The notes: generated by a model from the letters alone, not told the origin. A stretch of DNA of 7,961 bases from Pontiella sp. (GCA_029935255.1 JAOZKS010000109.1:1-7961), one strand, 5' to 3'; shown: positions 1 to 7,245, counted from the first letter of the stretch. Made by a program: numbers and translations.

Positions 1-855
1 CTTCAAGGACACGGATCAACGCAGCCCACGCTTGCCTTGTTTAATGCAAACATAAACCCCAAAGCCTTGACGGAGCATCCTACCATTCCACCATATGTCG
101 AAGGTTGCCAAAGACGCGCTGAGCAACTGGGTTACCCACTCAACACCTTCTGGCTCCACGAACCCGACTTCCGCGCGAACCGCTGGATTGATATCCTCGA
201 AACCCGTGGAATCCGAGGCATTGTCTTAATTGGCTTCATGAGACAAAATCGCATTCCAGAACATCTCCTGCCATTGGTTGAACATTTCCCAACCGTTGTA
301 ACCGGAGTTCGCACACGTGATCCGGCATTGTCATTTGCCTGTGTCGACCACCACATCCTAGCCGTACAGTCGTTCGAGAAATCACTGAGTCTCGGCTATA
401 AACGCCCGGGTCTGGTCATTGACAAAACAATTGACGATCTGATTGAACAACGCTTCAGTGCGGGCTATCAAAGCGGCCAATTACTGCTCCCTGAATCTAG
501 GCGGTTGCGACCTTTTTTCAAGGTAAAGGCTGCCACCAAAAATCCCGGACTCTTCGAAGAATGGATGAATAAAGAAAAACCCGATGTTATCTTCACCCTC
601 TACAACGTTGTTATGCATTGGCTAAATGATTTGGGCTATTCGGTTCCAGAAAATATCGGCCTTATCCAGTATGAATGGCGCAAAAGCAACCTCGACTGGG
701 CCGGCATGAATCAGCACAACGACATAACAGGGGAAGCCGCCATCGACATGCTCATCGGAATGATTCACCGCGGCGAATCCAGCATTCCCGACTTTCCCCG
801 CTCAACCATGATTGGCCCAACCTGGGTCGATGGGAAAACGATAAGAAAACAATGA
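1..855 (+). CDS. LacI/GalR-family transcriptional regulator, C-terminal sensor part (5' end outside window)
   Basis: The frame is open from base 1 to a TGA at 853-855, giving 284 visible residues. The fragment begins at about the first beta strand of the periplasmic-binding-protein-like effector domain (TLALFNAN). The roughly 60-residue helix-turn-helix and hinge of a normal LacI protein must therefore lie upstream, and the in-frame TTG at 37 is not the true start. Family landmarks, numbered from the window edge, are GYKRPGLVI near 132-140 (the usual 'G-H/Y-R-x-I-G-x-I' strand), KPDVIFT near 193-199, VPENIGLI near 215-222, and a C-terminal helix followed by 'GPTWVDGKTIR'. The normal 'VGFDD' after the VPE motif is replaced by QYEW. 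This variant is one I associate with LacI-like regulators in PVC-group bacteria, many of which sit near carbohydrate-use genes. Such proteins bind operators as dimers and respond to a small, usually sugar-like, ligand. The ligand and target are unknown here. The family call is firm; the role is inferred. Confidence 0.88.
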   Translation, partial: LQGHGSTQPTLALFNANINPKALTEHPTIPPYVEGCQRRAEQLGYPLNTFWLHEPDFRANRWIDILETRGIRGIVLIGFMRQNRIPEHLLPLVEHFPTVVTGVRTRDPALSFACVDHHILAVQSFEKSLSLGYKRPGLVIDKTIDDLIEQRFSAGYQSGQLLLPESRRLRPFFKVKAATKNPGLFEEWMNKEKPDVIFTLYNVVMHWLNDLGYSVPENIGLIQYEWRKSNLDWAGMNQHNDITGEAAIDMLIGMIHRGESSIPDFPRSTMIGPTWVDGKTIRKQ

Positions 856-1163
856 GGCCTGATCGACCCGCTTGGATAGCGATGCGAACCTGTCCTCCGT
901 TTGGTTAATACCCGACACCCCATTGAGTTGTAAAAATCCTCTGCGAAATCGATTCAAAAAGTGCCCTGATTGTGCAAGTTCAGTTGTTCCTTCGGAGTAG
1001 GTGGAGTTAAAAAGGCATATTGCCGTTGGATCGGATAAAAGCCCTTGGAAGCCCGCTGAAGAACCGAACGAAACCGTGAAAACGGAAGATGGACGGAGTG
1101 AAGCACAAAGAAGAGAGGATGAACGATAGGATGTGAGTTCGGTACAGTCTATATGATCGCTTG

Positions 1164-1183
1164 CTTCCACATGGAAGATTTTT
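1164..1183 (+). terminator. Short rho-independent terminator-like hairpin or palindrome
   Basis: CTTCC at 1164-1168 pairs with GGAAG at 1173-1177 around an ACAT loop, and ATTTTT follows at 1178-1183. The arrangement is that of a compact intrinsic terminator for + strand transcripts arriving from the regulator side. The stem is only five pairs (a sixth A-T pair would leave a two-base loop), so it would be weak. The T tract runs into the proposed -35 box of the next gene. The same symmetric sequence could instead be an operator. The hairpin is seen directly; its function is inferred. Confidence 0.35.
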
Positions 1184-1211
1184 CGACATCTGTTCTATAG
1201 CAAGGTAGAAT
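1183..1211 (+). promoter_or_regulatory. Sigma70-type promoter for the outer-membrane barrel gene
   Basis: TCGACA (1183-1188) matches TTGACA at five of six bases. It is separated by 17 bases from TAGAAT (1206-1211), which matches TATAAT at five of six. Transcription would start near 1218 and leave an untranslated leader of about 70 bases before the ATG at 1291. Both matches and the ideal spacing make this the best promoter candidate in the window. It is positioned correctly for the only gene downstream on this strand. Confidence 0.6.
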
Positions 1212-1277
1212 AGCGTGTAGAAGGGATAAAACTAAAGGTCTGCGAGGTGTTTGGCGCATAGTCGGCTCATTAAAAAT

Positions 1278-1282
1278 GGAGG
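1278..1282 (+). promoter_or_regulatory. Ribosome-binding site that fixes the barrel gene start at 1291
   Basis: GGAGG lies eight bases upstream of the ATG at 1291. An in-frame ATG at 1276 overlaps this site and has no good site of its own. Starting at 1291 also gives a clean signal peptide (MKGAKLVKVG...). The longer start would put five extra residues, MEVNK, in front of it. Confidence 0.75.
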
Positions 1283-1290
1283 TAAATAAG

Positions 1291-3069
1291 ATGAAGGGGG
1301 CAAAGTTGGTGAAGGTTGGTGCGGCCATTATTGCAATGGCGATGGTGCAAGGGGCGGGGGCGGAGCAGTTTGCTTTTGTCGGGGCGCGGGCCGTGGGGAT
1401 GGGTGGTGCAAATTCCGCTTCCTCCCACGATGCTTCGGCGCAGTGGCACAACCCGGCTGTTTTTGGGTTTATGAGTCAGAAATCTGAAGATGCTGCTGCG
1501 ACGAATATGACCGATACGGTTGCTGAAACCAATGAAGTAGTCAATGCAGTATCCTCCACCAATGCCGTGGTGGAAAGTGCGACCGGTACGAACGAAGTCG
1601 ATGCGGTTTCAATGGACGATGTTCTCGTTGCAATGGGGACTGGTGAAGCTCAAGTTGCGGTAAGTGAACCGCTCGACAGCGAAGTGCTGGAGCCGGAGCC
1701 AGCGGATGAATCCGGCTACAATATGCTCGATAATAATGGGCTGTCCGATCGGGATTTCGGTTGGAATCTAATTGGTGGGGGTATCGGCTATACCATGACG
1801 GAGGACATGGGGCATTATATCGGTATGCTGTCGGATGTTAACGTCGATGCGTTCGATACTCCGGGGCTCAGCACAGATCCGGATGCTGTTTCGTCGTTGC
1901 TCGCTATCGGTGGTGGCTTATACGGGCTAAGCGAACCGGTTACCGCACTTTATATCGATGGCTCCGTTGGTTCGTCCGTACGTTTCGGGCACTTTGCCGT
2001 TGGGATTCGGGTGTTCGGAGAAGGCACCGCCTATCTGGATGAACTTGACGATACCAATCTAGGGGTGGATCAAACACAGGGGGAATTTACTTCAAGCATT
2101 AACACGGTTGCTGCAAATAATGGGTTTAATGCCGCGGGGCACACGATAGGGACTTTATCGGCAGGCCAAGTGGCCTCGCTGACGGCGACACTCGGGAATG
2201 CGGATGCCGTGAAATACATCGATTTTGAATTAGCGGAACTGCAAAAGGCGGGTACGTTTAACCAGAAGGATATCGATAATGCAGTAATGTTGGTTGATAA
2301 CATTACTTTTGATGCTGCTGGCGGTCCAACCAGTTTGGATAATAACCGATCAACCATGCTCGCTCGCGGATTTGGTGTGGTGGAAGTTCCTGTAAGCTAT
2401 GGACGGGCCATTAACGACAATCTTTCGGTGGGTATTACGCTCAAAGGAATGTACGGAACAGTTACGGGCACAAAAGTTTGGTTTTTCGACGATGACAGCA
2501 CGGAAGCCGCTTTCGACTCGGCTTCGGACAATGCGGAGAGTTCATTTAATTTTGGTTTGGATTTGGGACTGCTCTATCGAATTCCCAACTTCCAGTTTTC
2601 AGTGGTGGGCCACAACCTGAATAGCCCTAAGTTTAGCGGGTTCACCGACACGATCACCATCGAGGATGATATGGGAAATCCGCTCTTTACTGAGGATCTC
2701 AAGATTCCCGATGTGCGTATCGATCCCCAGGTGACCATAGGTGCCGCCTTTATTCCGAATGAGCGTTTTTCTCTGGAAGCAAACCTGGACACACTGGAAA
2801 TAGGAACGCTGCTAGATGGCTACAACATTCAGCGGCTCTCTTGTGGTGGCGAGGTGGATTTTTGGCTGCTGGCCTTTCGTTTGGGTGCCTATAAAAACTT
2901 GGCAGCCGACTGGGCCGACTGGGTGGCCACTGCCGGGGTTGGACTGAATCTCTATGCCTTCCGCATTGATATTGGTGGAGCCTACGGGCTGGGCGATACA
3001 GCAACGGTTGAGGGGCAGGATGTTCCGACCGAAGCGCGGCTCTACGCCGGGTTATCCCTCGATTTCTAG
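1291..3069 (+). CDS. Exported outer-membrane beta-barrel protein, TraF/FadL-like (PF13729-type)
   Basis: The product has 592 residues. It begins with a Sec signal peptide: KGAK basic end, hydrophobic stretch to about residue 19, and likely cleavage after AGA at residues 22-24. The mature N-terminus carries GARAVGMGGA at 31-40 followed by D47 and HNPA at 53-56. This is the signature shared by TraF-like and FadL/PorV-like barrels, which are often annotated 'conjugal transfer protein TraF' although no conjugation genes are present here. Residues about 62-150 form an unusual acidic, low-complexity linker with Thr-Asn pairs at 71, 80, 90 and 100. Alternating Gly/aromatic strands follow from about 155, with a helical stretch near 290-340. 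The C-terminal half is a clear series of amphipathic strands ending in LSLDF, a terminal Phe being typical of outer-membrane sorting. The protein probably sits in the outer membrane as a channel or scaffold. Its cargo is unknown. The gene has its own promoter and converges on the - strand genes. Confidence 0.8.
   Translation: MKGAKLVKVGAAIIAMAMVQGAGAEQFAFVGARAVGMGGANSASSHDASAQWHNPAVFGFMSQKSEDAAATNMTDTVAETNEVVNAVSSTNAVVESATGTNEVDAVSMDDVLVAMGTGEAQVAVSEPLDSEVLEPEPADESGYNMLDNNGLSDRDFGWNLIGGGIGYTMTEDMGHYIGMLSDVNVDAFDTPGLSTDPDAVSSLLAIGGGLYGLSEPVTALYIDGSVGSSVRFGHFAVGIRVFGEGTAYLDELDDTNLGVDQTQGEFTSSINTVAANNGFNAAGHTIGTLSAGQVASLTATLGNADAVKYIDFELAELQKAGTFNQKDIDNAVMLVDNITFDAAGGPTSLDNNRSTMLARGFGVVEVPVSYGRAINDNLSVGITLKGMYGTVTGTKVWFFDDDSTEAAFDSASDNAESSFNFGLDLGLLYRIPNFQFSVVGHNLNSPKFSGFTDTITIEDDMGNPLFTEDLKIPDVRIDPQVTIGAAFIPNERFSLEANLDTLEIGTLLDGYNIQRLSCGGEVDFWLLAFRLGAYKNLAADWADWVATAGVGLNLYAFRIDIGGAYGLGDTATVEGQDVPTEARLYAGLSLDF
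1501..1620 (+). repeat. Imperfect 10-residue Thr-Asn repeats inside the barrel gene
   Basis: Residues 71-110 of the barrel protein read as four degenerate units, each beginning Thr-Asn: TNMTDTVAE, TNEVVNAVSS, TNAVVESATG, TNEVDAVSMD. The spacings are 9, 10 and 10 residues. Codons differ between units (acg aat, acc aat, acc aat, acg aac), so the similarity is at protein level rather than a recent DNA duplication. The segment lies just after the conserved N-terminal motif and before the first clear barrel strands. It is therefore probably a flexible linker or an exposed segment. Confidence 0.6.
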
Positions 3070-3128
3070 TGTATTCAACCGGTGCTATAAATCGGAGAGA
3101 GCAACTTTGGGGGGATGTGTGCTATGCG

Positions 3129-3149
3129 GGTGAGTATCTCTACATCACC
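3129..3149 (-). terminator. Bulged hairpin between convergent genes, possible bidirectional terminator
   Basis: GGTGA (3129-3133) pairs with TCACC (3145-3149), and GTA (3134-3136) pairs with TAC (3141-3143). One base is bulged (3144) and the loop has four bases, which reads GAGA, a GNRA-type loop, in - strand RNA. It lies in the 75-base gap between the two converging genes and includes the TGA stop of the glycosyltransferase. No T tract follows in either direction, so it is not a standard intrinsic terminator. It may only slow polymerase or protect the 3' end. Confidence 0.25.
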
Positions 3150-4236
3150 GATCTTTGCTGCAAATTGCGCGGCGGAAGTTTTCTTTGAACGTTTTGAGTG
3201 AGTGCTCGGTGAGAACCTTTTGCTGGAGGGATTCGATTTTACTTTCCCAGGTGTTCCGAACCGTGGAAAAGGCGTCGGCGAGGGATTTTCCATTTTCGGG
3301 TTCGAAGGTCCAGCTTTCGGGCAGGAGATCTTTCATGCCGTCGCACGCACTTGCGATTACGGGAATGCCGTGCGCGAGGGCTTCGAGCATGACGAGCGGT
3401 ACGCCTTCGAAGCGGGAGGGGATGACGAGGAAGTCGATCTGCTCGTAGAATGTTTCGGCATTGTTCTGCCAGGGTAGGAGGGTGATGTTTTCTTTTCCCT
3501 GAACCCGGTTGCGCAGGTTTTCCTCGTCGGGGCCGCTGCCGGCAATGATGAGCTGGCAATCTAAAAATGCTGAAGGAAATTCACAGAAGGTTTCGACCAT
3601 GAAGTCCTGTTGCTTTTGTTTGAATTCCACCCGACCCATAAGCCCCAGCGTGAGGCGTGATCTATGAGGCTTGATTCCTTTTTGAGAGGGAGGCTCAATG
3701 CCGTTGGGGACGATGGCGATGGGTTTGGTGACTCCGCGTTCGCGCAAGATTTCAGCCATGTTTTCGCTGAGGGTAAGGTATCGATCGGGCTGATTGAGCA
3801 GGTATTGGTTGATTCGATCCCGTAGTTTGCCCCATTTGGCTCCCATGTGTTGCATGGGGTGCGGGATGGCGATGTAGCTGACGCATTCAATGCCGGCCTT
3901 TCGTGCGGCAAGTACGGCTTGCGAAGATTCTTCGATGTCTCCCTGAATGCAGAGTACGAGATCGGCTTCCAAGGTTCGGAACTGTTTTCCTAATGCCCGG
4001 ATTTCCCGGCGGGCAAGCCGGTTGCGCAGGCCTTGGATTTTCCGGGTGGAGCAGGGGGCTTCGATGGTTTGGATGTTGCCAAGGGCTGGAAGTCGGTCGG
4101 CGAGCTTCTTGTTTTCGGGGTTGATCATGACGACAACATCGATCGATGGGTTCGTGGCGAGGGCCTCGATCCCGTGGCAGGCCATGATTTGGTGGCCGCC
4201 AAAATCGGGATTGTCATCATAAACGAGGATCTTCAC
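3145..4236 (-). CDS. GT4-type glycosyltransferase (GT-B fold, sugar-nucleotide dependent)
   Basis: The protein has 363 residues and the normal length for family GT4. It should transfer a sugar from an NDP-sugar to a lipid-linked or protein-linked acceptor at the cytoplasmic face. The N-terminal Rossmann half opens with MKILVYDDNPDFGGHQ, a beta strand and a Gly-rich loop, with GGHQ at 13-16. The linker strand has VPNGIE at 176-181. The C-terminal, donor-binding half has GRVEFKQKQQD at 201-211, GSGPDEENL at 233-241 and the E-x7-E motif (E277 and E285) in EGVPLVMLEALAHGIPVIAS at 277-296. No signal peptide or transmembrane helix is seen. The start is GTG at 4236, since the next in-frame ATG (residue 18) would remove the first strand and the GGH loop. 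The gene starts nine bases after the DUF2723 stop codon, so co-expression is very likely. The exact donor, acceptor and linkage cannot be told from sequence. Confidence 0.9.
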   Translation of the reverse strand: MKILVYDDNPDFGGHQIMACHGIEALATNPSIDVVVMINPENKKLADRLPALGNIQTIEAPCSTRKIQGLRNRLARREIRALGKQFRTLEADLVLCIQGDIEESSQAVLAARKAGIECVSYIAIPHPMQHMGAKWGKLRDRINQYLLNQPDRYLTLSENMAEILRERGVTKPIAIVPNGIEPPSQKGIKPHRSRLTLGLMGRVEFKQKQQDFMVETFCEFPSAFLDCQLIIAGSGPDEENLRNRVQGKENITLLPWQNNAETFYEQIDFLVIPSRFEGVPLVMLEALAHGIPVIASACDGMKDLLPESWTFEPENGKSLADAFSTVRNTWESKIESLQQKVLTEHSLKTFKENFRRAICSKDR

Positions 4237-4243
4237 CTAACGA

Positions 4244-4248
4244 TCCTA
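4244..4248 (-). promoter_or_regulatory. Ribosome-binding site overlapping the upstream stop codon
   Basis: On the - strand the sequence TAGGA contains the TAG stop of the DUF2723 gene (4246-4248) and an AGGA Shine-Dalgarno core (4244-4247), seven bases before the GTG start at 4236. Ribosomes ending the upstream gene would sit on the initiation site of the next, so translational coupling is likely. This supports the choice of the GTG start. Confidence 0.6.
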
Positions 4249-7239
4249 CAGCCCCGGCAGGGGAGCTAATCCCAGACCTCTTGTTTGCTGCTGCGGGGGA
4301 ACGAGCTGTTGGAATTCCTTTGTGTTTCGTATGGAATCGAACCGTTTGTCTTTGCGAAGCATGTTGCGTGCGGGCTCGCCTCCACTTTCAATGATCTTGC
4401 CCAGCGAAACCCACATTTCGCCGCGTTTGTTGAGTACCAACTGGAGTGCCGCCAAGTTGCCCCATCCCTGGGGATCCTTGGGTTTGAGCGCGGTGTATTT
4501 TTTGAGTACCTGTTCCACCACCGCGAAGCGTTTTGCTTTCGCCATATGCTGGGCAAGCTGCAGAAGCATTTCGGGTTTTAGGGTATTACTTGTCAGCATT
4601 TGTTTTGCAAACAAATCGGCCTGCGTCACCTGATTCATTTGGAGGTAGATGGAGAGCAAGTGCATGGCCTCGTTGAATTCAATATTTCCGCCTTTCAGTT
4701 TTTGTTCGAGCAACTGACGGTTTGCGGTCATGCTCTTCATCTGTCTTAGGCGTTGTTGGAATTGAACCGCCTTTTCGTTGTTGGGGTCTTTTCCGAGAAA
4801 GTTGTCGAAAATTCCGATGGCTTCATCGAAACGGCCTTGTCTGGAGATGAGGTCGGCCAGACGGAAGTTGGCTTCCGGGCTGAGGTCGTAGAGGGCGACG
4901 GACTGGCGGAAGGCGGCCTCGGCTTCCTTGGGTTTTCCGCGCGCGGCGTAGAGGCCGGCGAGGGCGCTACGGAGCTTGGAGAAGGATTTGCGCGCAACAA
5001 TGTCGCGCATGAACTTTTGGTCGTTGAGCAGGCGGTCGCAGTACCACTTCCAGAAGTCGGTGTCGTTCTTGATCATCTCGGGGGTGAGCGGGGTACGTTT
5101 GTTATTGATCTTCATGATCAGTCCGTGCGGCGTGAGATAGGGATACATCCATGGAAGGACGTAGCTTTCTTCCACATAGAAGGTGCGAGTCGGGGGATGC
5201 CCCGTTGCAGGATCGATTGCCGGATCATCGTATACGGCAACGGCACCTGTGGGGCGGGTGGCTTCGTCGGTTTTGGTTTCGGTGAGGAATTGGTTGTGGT
5301 CGAAGATCATCCGGCTGAGAAAGCCGTTGATTTTCATGACGCCGGCGACCCCTTGCACCTGAACCTTTCCGTCTTCGGTTTTGACGTCGGCTCCGGCTTG
5401 AAATTTACCGGATTGAACGCCTTGGATGTATTGTTGGAAGGCGAGGTTGCTATCGAGCGGGGAGGGAATCCAGATTTGGTCGCCGTAGAGGTCGCGCATG
5501 ACGTTCATGTAGGTGTTGTCGGCCAGTGCGTTCTGGGTGATGAGATAGACGTCCTGGCGGACTTTGGCGGAGTAGATCATGTAGGTCGGAACAAAGCGTC
5601 CGGGATCGGTTCCGCCGAAGAAGATGGCGTTGGGGCCCATGGGTTGGGGATAGGCTTTGTTGGGGTAGGCCGCCCATTGTTTCTCGAACTCTTCGGGTGA
5701 ATACCAGTATTGCATATCCTCTTTGATTCCATTGACGCCCTGCAGTTGCCAGTTGCCGAACTGCCATCCAAAGTCGTGGCCGTTTTGTTCGGCCCCGCCG
5801 ACTACCTTGAGCTGGGCCTTGTCGTTATAGTTTTTGTAGATCAGGGCGAAGGGGAGGAGGAGAACCAGGGTAACCCCGCCGATTTTGGTGATGGGGTTGT
5901 TTTTTACCAGGGTTTCCAGCCAGGCCATGAGCAAGAGGATGCCGTAGCCCAGCCAGATTACGTAGATGGCGTGCGATTGAATGTATTGCACGCGCCCGAT
6001 AAACAGGCTTTGGATATCGGTTTTCGGGTTTTGCAGGATCATGAAGATGATGCCGACGGAGAGGAAGGCCACCACCGTGGTGGCCATCCATGCGAGATTT
6101 CGTTTGCCCACTTTTCCTGAGAAGAGCAGGGGGATGACGGCCAGAATGGCGATTGGCCCATAGAATTGGGACCGGAGATCCATCAGATAGGAGCCAATCT
6201 GCTGGAGGAAGCGGGGGGTGAAGACATGCGCAAGTTTAACGCGTTCGTATTGACCGCGTGTGATGGCGTGCATGAAGCCTTGCCAGGTGCGGGGATAGCC
6301 CCAGTTGATCGGTGGGTTTTGATCGGAGGAAAAGGGCATGTAGAGGTAGAAGGCGAGTCCGATCAACATGACCAGAAACGTGGGGCCAACCACTTTCCCG
6401 TTGGGTAATACAAAGATGGCGATGATTGGAATGATAATGGCGTAAGCTGTCCAGAACCAAAATCCGATATGATCCCATCCGGCCAGCCAGCTCCAGTCGC
6501 TATTCTGTTCGCTAAGCACTTTGGTGGCCACAACCATGATCGCCAACGGGATGCAGGTGATAATAAAATCGCGCCCCAGTTTCCAGTCCCGGAAAAGGAT
6601 GCCCACCGCCATCGCCAGTCCCATGAACATCAGGGTTTGGTGGTTGGTGATGCCGAGACCGAAGGCGAAGGCACAGAGGAGCAGCCATTTTGACTTTTGG
6701 GGCTCGACCATCCATCGATACAAAAAGAGCAGGAGGAGTGATTGGAAGAGAATGTTGAGGGTGTAGACTTCTGCAATGACGGCCTGCGACCACATGCCTT
6801 GGCCGAAGGCCAGCAGGAGCCCGCCGGAAATCCCGGCGGCCGCACAAAACAGGCTTTCGGTCTTTTCGCCGAGCATGTTGGATTCTTTTTTCATGCCGCG
6901 GAGTAGATCCATGCCGGACCGGCTGATGAGCAGGGCGATCACACCGCAGGCGGCGGCCCCGGCCACGGCGGAGAAGAGATTGACGGCCCATGCTGGATTG
7001 GGATGGCCGTGGAAGGTGACGGAGTGGAATATCCATTGGAAGAACCAGGTCAGCAGGGTCCAGATGGGATAGCCGGGTGGATGGGGAACGCCGAGATAGT
7101 CGGAGGCCACGATCAATTCGCCGGAGTCTTCCAGCCCTAGCGTGGGTTGAAGGGTGAGCACGTAGACGGCAAGTGAAATGCCGAAGGTGACGAAACAGGC
7201 GATCCAATCGGATTTTCGGAAAAAAGTTTCTTTATTCAA
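4246..7239 (-). CDS. DUF2723 polytopic membrane protein with C-terminal TPRs, probable GT-C-type glycosyltransferase
   Basis: This 997-residue protein begins with the hallmarks of DUF2723 (PF11028): a membrane helix at 12-30, then a loop with EDSGE at 37-41 and HPPGYPIW at 53-60. Acidic residues in this first outside loop are where GT-C enzymes keep their catalytic Asp/Glu. About a dozen hydrophobic segments run to about residue 468. SQAVIAEVYTLN (151-162), NHQTLMFM (199-206) and INWGYPRTWQGF (311-322) lie between or beside them. A hydrophilic region of about 270 residues follows, with no family I can name. Two TPR-like helix pairs come next at about 752-821, and further helical repeats run to about 945. 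The eukaryotic DUF2723 member TMEM260 is a protein O-mannosyltransferase; transfer of a lipid-linked sugar here is inference from that kinship. The start is TTG at 7239, supported by GGAGAA at 7246-7251; the next in-frame ATG is inside the domain, near residue 110. It is co-directional with the methyltransferase upstream and the GT4 gene downstream. Confidence 0.88.
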   Translation of the reverse strand: MNKETFFRKSDWIACFVTFGISLAVYVLTLQPTLGLEDSGELIVASDYLGVPHPPGYPIWTLLTWFFQWIFHSVTFHGHPNPAWAVNLFSAVAGAAACGVIALLISRSGMDLLRGMKKESNMLGEKTESLFCAAAGISGGLLLAFGQGMWSQAVIAEVYTLNILFQSLLLLFLYRWMVEPQKSKWLLLCAFAFGLGITNHQTLMFMGLAMAVGILFRDWKLGRDFIITCIPLAIMVVATKVLSEQNSDWSWLAGWDHIGFWFWTAYAIIIPIIAIFVLPNGKVVGPTFLVMLIGLAFYLYMPFSSDQNPPINWGYPRTWQGFMHAITRGQYERVKLAHVFTPRFLQQIGSYLMDLRSQFYGPIAILAVIPLLFSGKVGKRNLAWMATTVVAFLSVGIIFMILQNPKTDIQSLFIGRVQYIQSHAIYVIWLGYGILLLMAWLETLVKNNPITKIGGVTLVLLLPFALIYKNYNDKAQLKVVGGAEQNGHDFGWQFGNWQLQGVNGIKEDMQYWYSPEEFEKQWAAYPNKAYPQPMGPNAIFFGGTDPGRFVPTYMIYSAKVRQDVYLITQNALADNTYMNVMRDLYGDQIWIPSPLDSNLAFQQYIQGVQSGKFQAGADVKTEDGKVQVQGVAGVMKINGFLSRMIFDHNQFLTETKTDEATRPTGAVAVYDDPAIDPATGHPPTRTFYVEESYVLPWMYPYLTPHGLIMKINNKRTPLTPEMIKNDTDFWKWYCDRLLNDQKFMRDIVARKSFSKLRSALAGLYAARGKPKEAEAAFRQSVALYDLSPEANFRLADLISRQGRFDEAIGIFDNFLGKDPNNEKAVQFQQRLRQMKSMTANRQLLEQKLKGGNIEFNEAMHLLSIYLQMNQVTQADLFAKQMLTSNTLKPEMLLQLAQHMAKAKRFAVVEQVLKKYTALKPKDPQGWGNLAALQLVLNKRGEMWVSLGKIIESGGEPARNMLRKDKRFDSIRNTKEFQQLVPPQQQTRGLGLAPLPGL

Positions 7240-7245
7240 AATAGG

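Larger units (their letters stand above)
856..1290. other. 435-base intergenic region with small hairpins and a purine-rich tract
   Basis: I find no convincing protein gene between the regulator and the barrel gene. Visible structure includes GGCA-TAT-TGCC at 1014-1024, preceded by five A; read on the - strand this is a weak hairpin followed by TTTTT. CCGT-GAAA-ACGG at 1074-1085 would form a four-base-pair stem capped by a GNRA-type loop in + strand RNA. A strongly purine-rich stretch covers about 1047-1139. A 14-base palindrome with a T tract lies at 1164-1183, followed by the promoter of the downstream gene. Reading frames across it on either strand are short and low in complexity. It could encode a small RNA or be decayed sequence; the window cannot decide between these. 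Confidence 0.5.

Noticed and set aside
37..39. TTG at 37 as a true start for the LacI-type regulator
   Set aside because: The frame stays open to base 1 and family members need an N-terminal helix-turn-helix. The visible part begins at the effector domain, so the gene is cut by the window edge.
802..1170. A 122-codon - strand frame across the intergenic region and the end of the regulator gene
   Set aside because: It overlaps a well-supported coding end, has low-complexity Ser/Phe/Arg composition from the purine-rich opposite strand, and shows no recognisable motif.
1276..1290. The upstream in-frame ATG as the start of the barrel protein
   Set aside because: This ATG overlaps the GGAGG ribosome site, which is ideally spaced for the ATG at 1291. 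The later start gives a standard signal peptide.
1291..3069. A conjugation function suggested by the TraF-like annotation
   Set aside because: No other transfer gene is present. The TraF_2-type barrel family is widespread on chromosomes without conjugation systems, so the name is only a family label.
4753..5700. A 315-codon open frame on the + strand opposite the DUF2723 gene
   Set aside because: It is Val/Gly/Glu-rich with no domain or motif, as expected for the antisense frame of a long GC-rich gene. The - strand frame has clear family motifs, helices and a ribosome site.
6512..7207. A 231-codon - strand frame overlapping the DUF2723 N-terminus
   Set aside because: It is Arg/His/Pro-rich shadow sequence in another frame of the real gene and lacks hydrophobic segments or motifs.
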